DNA from: Neoarius graeffei
Taxonomy: Eukaryota; Chordata; Actinopteri; Siluriformes; Ariidae
Reading direction: 5' to 3'
DNA: 64,000 nucleotides
Assembly: GCF_027579695.1 (NCBI RefSeq)
Contig: NC_083581.1
Span: forward strand, 60,145,200 to 60,209,199
Position 1 is the first letter of the stretch. The number at the start of each line of letters is the position of its first letter. Below are positions 46,101 through 58,100 of this stretch, one piece after another. Under the pieces are notes generated by a model. That model searched no databases. It was not told where the DNA came from and saw only the letters and a program-made list of their open reading frames with translations. A program made the translations under genes and the position numbers.

Positions 46101-49100
46101 CACTCCAGGTGTCGCTATATTTACCACAGATCTCATCTTTAACTCTTCTGTGTTTAGCACGGCTACTAATTTGTTCTGTGTGGAGAGTTGTTTTTTTTTT
46201 ATTTATTTTTTTTTATGATGTTTCTCTTTCCAGACTCTGGGCCTAGATGTGGCTTCAGGGTTTCAGCCGCGTTTGATCTCCTCTCAGCCTCACCCCGCCC
46301 GTCCTCCTACGTCTGAATTCTTTCTGCAGCCCAGCCCACACCGTCACGCCCTGCTGCAGCTTAACGATGGCACTGTTACTCTTCTCAGAGACTTTAACCC
46401 AGTGCGCTGATTACATTGGAATTCTATTTATTTAATCAAAACTCAGTATAGCTGGTCTCAGTTAGCTTATGTTTTAATTTTCTTTTTTTCCAGTCATACC
46501 TGGTTGCGTTTGCAAATACTGGGGAAAAAACAGTCGCTGCTGTTATGTCACCAAAAAATGAAACGGTGAGTATAGAGCCGAGAAGTGGCTAACTTTTAAA
46601 ATAGCGGTTACTGTAAATGTGTTTTTATGTCTATTTCCAGGCATGCGCCATCAACCTGTTCAGTGCCGATGCAGGAAGGAGACTCCTTGATACCTCGATC
46701 ACCTATTTACTGGATCCTAATGGAGGAAAGCCAACTAGGGTACTTGTTTCCAAATGCTGTTTAGGACTAAGAATATAATATTGGACCACAGAGCTAAGTG
46801 AAATTTTCAATTATTTTTCCAGTTGTACGTCAATGCCTTCCTGAAGAAAGACGACTCTGTGGGCTACAGGGCGATTGTGCAAACTGAAGATCTTGTTCTG
46901 ACTTTCCTACAACAGCCTGGTACGTATGCATGGGATGGTGAAATAATTGATTTCACTCAGTATTCTAAATGTGTCATGGACACCATTTTATGTTTAAGTC
47001 ATGGAAACAGCAGAAGTTCTATAATACCAATACCGATCAGCTATAGACCCTTTTCAGTCACGTGACCTTCGTAAACGCGACCGCCATTTTGGACATGTAG
47101 TGGACTTCGGCTCGAATCAGTTTGAATGCGAGGAAGGCGACAAACGAAAAACATAAAAGAAAAAGGAGCGAGATGCAGAAAACACCTTCACTATCCAGCG
47201 ACGTAGGGCATTTACAGGGCGAGCAGAGGGAGAGGTATTTGCAAAAATTGAGGTTAGCAGGCTTGGAGAACGACGTTTACCTGCTTCCACCAGGATTGTT
47301 CACTGACGTACGGAAGTACACGAAGCCCTCGTCTTTACCTGACTTCGGCCCACATGATCTGTATACCTATGTCGTTAAAAACCCATCGCCATACACATGC
47401 ATGCCAACGTCCGAGGTTCCGGAGCGCGCTTCGGCTTGCTCCAGGAGTGCTCCGGCCAAGGTTCCAGAGCGCGCTTCGGCTTGCTCCAGGAGTGCTCCGG
47501 CCGAGGTTACGGAGCGCGCTCCGGCTTGCTCCGGAGCAAGCCGGAGCGCGCTGCTTAATTTGAGGGCAACCTCGGCCGGAGTGTGCTCCGGAACCTCGGC
47601 CGGAGCACTCCGGGAGCAAGCCGGCGCGCGGTGCTTAATTTGAGGGGAACCTCGGCCGGAGCAAGCCGGGAGCAAGCCGGCGCGCGCTGCTTAATTTGAA
47701 GGAGAGCAAGCCAGAGCACTCTGGGAGCAAGCCGGCGCGCGCTGCTTAATTTGAGGGAGAGCAAGCCGGAGCACTCCGGGAGCAAGCCGGCGCGCGCTGC
47801 TTAATTTGAGGGAGAGCAAGCCGGAGCACTCCGGGAGCAAGCCGGCACGCGCTGCTTAATTTGAGGGAGAGCAAGCCGGAGCGCGCTGCTTAATTTGAGG
47901 GAGAGCAAGCCGGCGCGCGCTGCTTAATTTGAGGGAGAGCAAGCTGGCGCGCGCTGCTTAATTTGAGGGAGAGCAAGCTGGCGCGCGCTGCTTAATTTGA
48001 GGGCAACCTCGGCCGGAGTGTGCTCCGGAACCTCGGCCAGAGCACTCCGGGAGCAAGCCGGCGCACGCTGCTTAATTTGAGCGGAACCTTGGCCGGAGCA
48101 CTCCGGGAGCAAGCCGGCACGCGCTGCTTAATTTGAGGGAGAGCAAGCCGGAGCACTCCGGGAGCAAGCCGGCGCGCGCTGCTTAATTTGAGGGGAACCT
48201 TGGCCGGGGCACTCCGGGAGCAAGCCGGCACGTGCTGCTTAATTTGAGGGAGAGCAAGCCGGAGCACTCCGGGAGCAAGCCGGCGCGCGCTGCTTAATTT
48301 GAGGGAGAGCAAGCCGGAGCGCGCTCCGGAACCTCGGACGTTGGCTCCGGCAGCTATTTATACTGGATCCAGTGTAAATAGCTGCCGGATCATAATTACA
48401 GTAAACTAGTAAATACAGTAAAGGAAAAACTTGAGACTGAAAGGTTTTAACAGTCATCCAAATGACTGAACGTAAACATTGCTACAGTAACATACTAGCT
48501 ACTATGTTGTTGACATTAGCTAGTCAACAATAGCTACTACAGAAGAACAAAGAGGTTACAATGGGTTATTTTAACCTATTTGGTTACACACTCGCCGCCA
48601 CAGAATGTTAACAGCAATGTAATGCCTTTTCTGGCTAATTTTATTCGTCTTACCTCCAACAAAGTGGTCACTACACAAGCGCTGGTATGCCGAGGGCTGC
48701 CAATCTGTTAATGGCCGCTATCCATCTTCTCCGTCGGGATCCGATAAAATGATAACCCTTGCCTTGTTTGTTGATGGTTACTACATCCAGGTGCACAACA
48801 ATATAGTGGCATGATGGAAGTCTTGCTGAAAGTAAAAACTTTCTTTGCTGCCGTTCCTCAATGTTGGCTGTGGTAAACTACTGGTAGTACACGTCCAAAA
48901 TGGCGGCCGCGTTTGTCGTGACGTCACGTGAAAAGGGTCCATAGTGTGGCCTGACGTGAAGCGGAGTTGCTGCTACCACCCCCAAGCTGATTATTTTCCT
49001 ATAACAGCGTATACTGAAGTGTTTTATTCTTTGTACACCACAGCAATCTGCCAGTGACTTAATATTTGTATTTAATTACTGAAAGACATCATACTTTAAA

Positions 49101-52100
49101 ACTATTTCTAGTCGTTAAATGTAACGTCGTATCAAATCTGTGGGACAGTTTACTTCTGTTGTCATGTACGTTATAGCAGCTATATGCAGCCATTCCACCA
49201 TCAGCCTCGCTTTTCTTTTCTCTCACGCACTCAAAAAAAAAATGCGGCTTGTGATGTTACAACGAAACGCACGGTCACCTGTCCTAAAGACTCCTCCCGC
49301 AATGGAATACTTTGTTATAGAAAAGTAATCAACAAACTGTAGTATAAAAATATACACTCGCCGGCCACTTTAATAAGAACTTGTTCTTGATTTCTAAGAT
49401 TCCTGTTCTTGGCTGGCAGGAGTGGAACCCAGTGTGGTCTTCTGCTGGTGCATGCTGAGATGCTTTTCTGCTCACCGCGGTTGTAAAGAGTGATTTATAT
49501 GAGTTACTATTTCCTTCCTGGCAGCTCAAATCAACCTGGCCATTTTTCTCTGACGTCTCTTATCAACAAGGTGTTTCCACCCACAGAACTGTCGCTCACG
49601 CAGTGTTTTTGTTTGTTTTTCGCACCATTCTGTGTAAGCTCTACAGACTGTTTTGTGTGTGAAAAAACCCAGGAGAGCGGCAGTTTCTGAAATACTCGAA
49701 CCAGTCCATCTGGCTCAAACCAACACCCTTGTCACAGTGGAAGTCACACTTTGAGATCACTATTTATTTATTTATTTTCCCCATTCTGATGTTTGAAGTG
49801 AACATTAACTGAAGCTGTTGATCTATATCCGCATGATTTTATGCATCGTGCTGCTGTCAAGGGACTGGCTGATTTAGAGAACTGCATAAAACAGCAGGTG
49901 GCTGGGTGTTTCTAATAAAATGGCCAGTGGGTGTATGCTCTAACAGTGTTTCTCAAACTTTTTCAGACCAAGGACCACTTTGTCCCAAAAAAAAATTTCA
50001 GGGACCACCTGTCAACACCCGCCCCACACAACACACACACACAGATGTGTACTATTAGGTGTTTTTAATTGAAAAAATTATGGTTAACTAAATACATTAA
50101 AGGCCTATCCATTACATATCCTCCGTGGTTTTTAAAGGCAAAAGTATGGAGGTTTAAAATTCAGCAAACAGTTAATCAGAACATTTCATATCAATTGTTC
50201 AAAATTAGGAGGAACATGAATGAACTGAAATGAACAAAAATTTTAGATTTAACAGATTACACTTACTTGTCTTCTGCTCAAAACTGACTCTTTTTTTTCT
50301 TAATGGGAGGAGTGGTGCTGATGCATACTAAGCATCAATGATTTAATATCTGGTTCCAAGCTGGAAATCGTGGAAATCGCCACGAACACGAGCTAGTTAG
50401 GATTAGCCTACTATATGTTCAGAATTTTCGTTTGCTTGTTTTCAGGTCTGCCTGCCTGTTTGCCTGTGAGGCAGAGATTTGTGAGGTGACTGTTGCCTAG
50501 AGACGAGAGGCGGGATAAGAGCATGTGCACACTATAAGTTTTATGTGGTGCAAATTCAGATGCAGAACGCATTTTAAATAATAATAATGATGATGAAATT
50601 ACAGGCCCGTTTGATTGCCGTTAAAAACAAGATTGGATAAATTTAACTTTCTAATGTTACAAAGCATACGCTAGCTTATCTTGAAAACGCTGACTACATT
50701 TGTAGATCACTTCGCGGACCACTTGAGGTCTCTCGCGGACCACACTTTGCGAAACACTGCTCTAACAACTTTAAGACTACGTTCAGACTGCACCCTGAAA
50801 CGACCCATATCCGATTTTTTTTTTGCCCATATGTGACCTGTATCCGATTTGTTATTGACAATCTGAACGACACAGATCCGATTTTTTTCACATGCGACCC
50901 AGGCCGCTTGGATATGTGGTCCTAATTCCGATGCATATCCGTTATTTTCACATGCGACTGCAGTCTGACCGGACAGGTCGCATTCATGCGACCTACACGT
51001 CATCAACAAGAGACAAACATCACTATTCCGCGTTGGCTAATCCCGCCTCTTTGGTGGAAAACATTTGTACAGTTTTCAGAATTTAAATAGACTTTTATAG
51101 AATTGATCAAGCTAATGGTGGATTTGGTAGGGACCTGGATGTTTATCTGTTAGCCTGATTAAATAAAACAGTTTCTATAACTGATTTATAACTTAAACCA
51201 TCCTGTATTACAAGATTATAAGATTGTTCTGGAAATTTCCAGTAATTTGACACCTTCGGTCTCATTAGTCTGCTGTTAATCAGATTATTGTGTGAGTTCC
51301 GCCGCCGCCACAAAAACCACATCGCCAGGTCTCGCCTCATCTCCATAGCAAACTGCACTGGTGTTTCTGCACCTTGAGCCAGCGCTGAGAGAAGTTGCAG
51401 AATTCAGCTGGCTATAAACAATCTAAATAAATATTTATAAAAATGTAGAAAAAGTTTATTAATATGACGAAATAAATATGTGCAAATTATTAAGCCTGAA
51501 TTAAGAGTTTGGTAATACAGCGGCCGTATCCCAAATGACTGCCTACTGAAGCTCGAGTGCACTATATAGAGTTTAAAAATCCATTACTTCCTAGTAACAT
51601 GTAGTGCACTTATATAGAAATTAGAGACACATTTAGGAGTCAACCCTCGTTACCAGGCTACACGTTTTCATTTCAGTTCAGAAACAAAAACACACACGAG
51701 ACCTCACACTTTAACCAGATAATTAAACAAGCAAACAAAAAATCATTAAACTTGAAGAGTGCGCTTTTTTTTTTATGTATTACGTAGATGTGCTTATTAC
51801 GTGTCAATTTGCGGATGCGGGACACTTTTGGGTCGTTTTCCGTTCATATTGGAGATCGCATACAAGTCTCATATAATTGGTAATGTGAACGGCCTAACAA
51901 AAAAATCGGATTTCACAACAAATCGAATATGGGTCGTTTCAGGTTGCAGTCTGAACGTAGTGTAAATACCAGAGAAATTTGTACCCATGAATTCAAAATC
52001 GCAGCATACGCGCACAAGTTCTGAGAGTGATTAGAATCACACCGGGCCCTACAATCTGTTTGGTCCTTGTTTGTAAGGACCCATTGGTCCTTTACGCCTA

Positions 52101-55100
52101 TAAATCTGCGTAACTGTAATATAGACTGGAAATACTGAAATATTGTCCAAACACTAGAGTGAGTTTGTTTGTTTTTATGTTGGGGTACAGTCTAACGCGC
52201 TTCTGATGTGCAGGTCGGGTTGTGTGGACTAGAGAGGAGGCCCTCGCTGATGTGGTTACTATGGAGATGGTGGACTTGCCGCTTACTGGAACACAAGCAG
52301 AACTGGAGGGCGAATTTGGAAAGAAAGCTGGTAATGTTTAATATGATGGCTATAGTGATCATTTTCTTAACGTTTTCTCCTCTTTGTTCTGGTGATTTGG
52401 GTGGGTGTATTTCAGAATGTTTTTGCTGTCCACACTACTAATATGACGCTACCTTTTCTGTTTAATTTATCCAAAAAGCCGCTATAATAACTTGCTAAGC
52501 TGACAGTTTGCACAGATTATACTTTCTTTTGAATAATTATTAAAGTTCATAATGCTGCCTTTGACTAACACTGCTGATCCTCACTAATGCACTAGTCTTT
52601 CATTGGTCTAATGCACACTTGACTTTTCTTGTGCTGTCTTTGTAATCTTCCCTTCTGCGCTTTCGTTCTGCTGCACTTGGATCCAGCTATTCAAGGTAAT
52701 TAGCATCTGCCTTTTTTTTTTTCCTTCTTTAACAACATGCAATTATGTGTCTTAATGATTGTCCATGTTTGCTAAGCGTTAATTGCTGTACGATGCAGAC
52801 TAGCTAAAATCATTTTTGACATTTTGAAGCATGTTAACTGATCCCTGGCAGTATTTAAAAATTCGGTGACCCAGGCAGAATGGGGGGGGAGGAATCATTG
52901 TCTTAGGCCCTGTCCACACGGCAACGGATTCAGGTGAATCTGATAAAATTGTTTATCGTTTCGGCCTGGCGTCCACACGGCACCGGCGTTTTTGGGTGCC
53001 CCAAAATGATATTTTTTGAGAACGGGTTCCAGAGTGGAAAAATCTGGCAACGGCGCCGTTGCGAAGTCGTCAGGATGAGTAGAACGGATTTGTTTACGAT
53101 GACGTCACAACCACATGACTAGAACAAGCAGCACTCTCGCACGCATCATTCGTAACAACAGCTTTTCTTTTAAATAAACAAGTAACTGAACCATTTCTTG
53201 AATTTCTTTTTTTTTATTGGATAAGACTGCTTTTCAAAATGTTCACACAATATTAAAAAGTTATATAAATTATATAAAAATGCTTTTCAAAATGTTCACA
53301 CACAATAAGAAAATTAAGTTATATAAAACTATGCACACTAATAAAACTAATTTGTACACACAGAAGGCACGATTTCCTCGCGTAGTCGCAGCCATCTTCT
53401 TGTTGTTGTGTGTTTGTTCCTGTGAGTACTTCACGCTGGGTAGAAGAAGGGGTTTATGCGCATGCGTCCTACTTCTTCTGGTGTTTTCGATGGGACCGTC
53501 TTACAGCACACGTAGAGGTGTGGCATGTGTATTGCATCGTTTTCAGCAAGCGTTGCGTTGCCACATGTACCTGATATTTTACTGATCCGTTGCCCATGTG
53601 GACGTGATATTTATTTATTTATTTACCAGCTTGAAGAAAAAAATCTCGTTGCCATTGTCGTGTGGATGTAGCCTTAGTCTGTCAGTGCTACATTGCTGCG
53701 ATGTTTGCAGATGGGCTTTTAGCCATGGTTTTAAAGCGACTCTCGTCCCAGTTCATCCTTCTGCAGGCCTGGATTGGCCATCTGTGGAAACTCTTCTACG
53801 ACGCCCGAAAGCCTCGCAGCCATGTGAAGAATGAGGTCACTATTGAAACCTTGTCTCGGGACGAGTTCAACCTGCAGAAGATGATGGTGATGGTAACTGC
53901 CTCAGGGAAGGTATGATGCTTGATTTATGAGAATTTGTTGTATAGTTGGGTCAGAGATCAGCTTCTTTATTGCCTGTTAACTTGGAGTAAAATGAAATGA
54001 AGGTGATATTTTACTGAACTAAGAATGTGTCTATGTTCAATTCCTCCCCCATCCAGCTGTTTGGCATTGACAGTAAGTCTGGAACCATTTTGTGGAAGCA
54101 GTACTTGGAGAATATCAAGCCCAATTCGGTTTTCAAACTGGTGGTGCAGAGGACAACTGCTCATTTTCCTCATCCACCTCAATGCACTTTACTCATTAAA
54201 GATGAGGTATGTGCTCTTATATTGTATGTTTTATGATATGAAATTTGGGGAAAAGTGTAAATAAAATGTACGTGTCAGTCCCTTATATACTTAATGATCT
54301 ATACACCCATATTTTCATACCGCAGCTTTAAGAAGCCATAAATATTTGTATTTAATTTTTAATCTTGCGAAAGCTATCTTCCTGATGTGGTTGTGTTGGG
54401 TAAGGAGTCAATGCTTTGGTAAAAAAAATGGTCTGCCTATAGTCTGTCTCAAACCTTGCTAGTTATGTGATGGTTGATTTCATCGTACAGTGAATGTCAC
54501 ACTTGTATGTTGGTCGAAAGATGTGTGATGATGTAAAATGGTCACAATGTATACAAATTAATTTAGTTTGTAATCTGATACCGGGGTGGCACGGTGGTGT
54601 AGTGGTTAGCGCTGTCGCCTCACAGCAAGAAGGTTCGGGTTCGAGCCCCGTGGCCGGCGAGGGTCTTTCTGTGTGGAGTTTGCATGTTCTCCCCGTGTCC
54701 GCGTGGGTTTCCTCCGGGTGCTCCGGTTTCCCCCACAGTCCAAAGACATGCAGGTTAGGTTAACTGGTGACTCTAAATTGACCGTAGGTGTGAATGTGAG
54801 CGTGAATGGTTGTCTGTGTCAGCCCTATGATGACCTGGCGACTTGTCCAGGGTGTACCCCGCCTTTCGCCCGTAGTCAGCTGGGATAGGCTCCAGCTTGC
54901 CTGCGACCCTGTAGAACAGGATAAAGCGGCTAGAGATAATGAGATGAGATCTGATACCAGCTGTCCAAATGTCAACCCTGTTCCTATCCCACAGGTAAAA
55001 GTGGGGTAAATATACTGGATATAGTTGTAAATGTCAAAGCTGCCCAGTGTGAAGGGTTTTCTTACGCTACCACACAAATAAGAAGCATAAGAAAACCGCT

Positions 55101-58100
55101 TGTTCGTGAAGCTAATCAGAAGAGAAGGCTTCAGTTTGAGAGAGAGCATAAAGATTGGACTCTGGCGCAGTGGAAAACGGTCATGTGGTCTGAGTCCAGA
55201 TTTACCCTGTTCTACAGTGATTGGTGTGTCAGGGTAAGAAGGGAAGCACATGAAGAGACGCACCCATCATGCATCGTGGCGACTGTATAAACCTCTGAAG
55301 GCAGGGTTATGATCGGAGGCTGCTTCATTTGGTCAGGTCGAGGCTCAGCAATGTTATGGGGCAATAAAAGGAAGTCAGATTATCACATCAATGGATTTAT
55401 TTTATTTTATCCCATTGAGATCGAAGATCTCTTTTACAAGAGAGACCTGGCCAAGAATGGCAGCACAAAAAAAAAAAACAAGAGTTTCAGCACATTGTCA
55501 CATTAGACATTAAAAAAAAAAAAATAAAAAATTAATCTCATCTCATTATCTGTAGCTGCTTTATCCTGTTCTACAGGGTCGCAGGCAAGCTGGAGCCCAT
55601 CCCAGCTGACTACGGGCGAAAGGCGGGGTACACCCTGGACAAGTCGCCAGGTCATCACAGGGCTGACACATAGACACAGACAACCATTCACACTCACATT
55701 CACACCTACGGTCAATTTAGAGTCACCAGTTAACCTAACCTGCATGTCTTTGGACTGTGGGGGAAACCGGAGCACCCGGAGGAAACCCACGCGGACACGG
55801 GGAGAACATGCAAACTCCACACAGAAAGGCCCTCGCCGGCCACGGGGCTCGAACCCGGACCTTCTTGCTGTGAGGCGACAGCGCTAACCACTACACCACC
55901 GTGCCGCCCCAAATAAGACATTTCCATTCAAATAAAACATTTGCACTCATGAAGCCTCGATACAATGGGATTTATCATGGACTTAAATACATTCAAAGAT
56001 GGCAGATTTTTGAGTTTGAGCTCTGACTGCAAATTATTCCATGTAATTGGAGCGGAAAACCTAAAAGCTTTCTTCCCCATTTCTGTTCTAACCCTAGGAA
56101 CGGTAAAATGTAAAAAGTCCAGAGAATGAAGACTGTAGGCTCTATTATTCAGGATTAAGAGATGATAAATAAGATGGAATCATCTCAAGGATAGCCTTGT
56201 AGATAAAGACATACCAATGGCCAAGCCGGCACGCATATAGAGATGGCCAATTTACTTTAGTGTATAAGACACAGTGATGAGTTAGAGCTCCACAGTTTAT
56301 GATAAACCTCAGAGCGCCATGACGCACACTATCCAGCACGTGGACGCATTGAGCGGAGGCATTCATGTATAACACATCATCATAATGAGTTATCGGAAAA
56401 AAGGTCAGCTCCACCAGTTTCCGTTTCACCCCAAAGGAAAAACAAGACTTATTTCGAAAATAAAATCCAAGTAAAACCTTCAGCTTCTTAGCGGTATACA
56501 GAATAGACCCCTTCGCATGTTTGTATACAAGCCAACCGTTGCCAGGATGTGTGCGCAGCCTGGACTCAGAAACAATGGCGCTGCCCATAGACCGGCATTA
56601 TGAGCTGTCAGATTATGCAAAACAATTGTCGTTACAAGATCGAGACCGCTACATAAATAAGTTACAGTTGTGTTCATAAGTTTACATACCCTGGCAGAAT
56701 CTATGATTCTTTGACCATTTTTCAGAGAATATGAATGATAACACAAAAACATATTTTCCACTCATGCTTAGTGGTTGGGTGAAACCATTTATTGTCAAAC
56801 GACTGTGTTTTCTCTTTTTAAATCATAATGACAACAGAAGCTACCCAAATGACCCTGATCAAAAGTTCACATACCCTGGTGATTTTGGCACAGAAGTTGA
56901 CACAAATGGGTTTGAATGGCTACTGAAGGTAACATCCTCTCCTGTGATCTGTTTGCTTGTAATCAGTGTGTGTGCATAAAAGCTGAGAGAGTTTCTGGGA
57001 TCCAGACAGACTCTTGCATCTTTCATCCAGCCACTGACATTTCTGGATTCTGAGTCATGGGGAAAGCAAAAGAATTGTCAGCGGATCTACGGGAAAAGGT
57101 AGTTGAACTGTATAAAACAGGAAAGGGATACAAAAAGATATCCACGGAATTGATGATGCCAGTCAGCAGTGTTCAAACTGTGATTAACAAATGGAAAATC
57201 AGGGGCTTTGTTAAAACCAAACCACGGTCAGGTAGACCAACAAAAATTTACGCCAAACAGCACAGAGACAAGCCTCAAAACTTCTGGAACAAGGTAATTT
57301 GGAGTGATGAGACCAAAATTGAACTTTTTGGCCACAACCATAAACGTTACATTTGGAGAGGTGTCAACAAGGCCTATGATGAAAGGAACACCATTCCTAC
57401 TGTAAAGCACGGAGGTGGATCGCTGATGTTTTGGGGATGTGTGAGCTACAAAGGCACAGGAAACTTGGTCAAAGTTGAAGGAAAGATGAATGCAGCACGT
57501 TATCAGCAAATACTGGAGGCAAATTTGCACTCCTCAGCCCGGAAGCTGCGCATGGGACGTACTTGGACGTTCCAACATGACAACGATCCAAAACACAAGG
57601 CCAAGTCGACCTGTCATTGGCTACAGCAGAACAAAGTGAAGGTTCTGGAGTGGCCATCTCAGTCTCCTGATCTCAATATCATTGAGCCACTCTGGGGAGA
57701 TCTCAAGTAAGTAAGTAAGTTTAATTTGTATAGCACATTTAAACACAGCATACACTGACCAAAGTGCTGTACAGAGTCAATATTTAAAAGACAAATGATC
57801 AAAAGAAAAATAAAAAATAAATAAAATAAAACTATAATAATAACAATAAGCTGATGGTTAAGGAAAGGCCAAGGAGTAGAGATGGGTTTTTAGCCTAGAT
57901 TTAAAGGCAGAGATGGAGGGAGCAAATCTGATGTCCGGTGGGAGCTGATTCCAGAGGTGTGGAGCAGCAACAGAAAAAGCTCTGTCACCTCTCTGCTTCA
58001 GCCGCGAGCGAGGTACATGAAGAAGCCCTGCGTTAGAGGATCTTAGAGACCTTTGGACTGAGTGGGGCTGTAAAAGGTCATTGATGTAGGCTGGGGCCAG

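Larger units (their letters stand above)
47041..48944. mobile_element. THAP two-gene element, copy B, with internal satellite
   Basis: The inverted ends start CTATAGACCCTTTTCAGTCA at the left and close with CGTGAAAAGGGTCCATAG at the right. Both subterminal regions carry CACGTGA and CCATTTTGGAC or its complement. The second-gene exon runs inward on plus (47173), the THAP exon inward on minus (48822), and a GC-rich satellite fills the middle. It lies in EMC1 intron 11, only 120 bp after exon 11. Confidence 0.75.

Noticed and set aside
47335..48457. Several open frames in the GC-rich satellite and a CRISPR-like look of regular repeats
   Set aside because: Tandem units without unique spacers, in a fish intron. 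The frames mirror the repeat periodicity.
56145..56588. Separate cellular gene from a 147-codon minus frame
   Set aside because: It is the C-terminal reverse transcriptase region of the split LINE.
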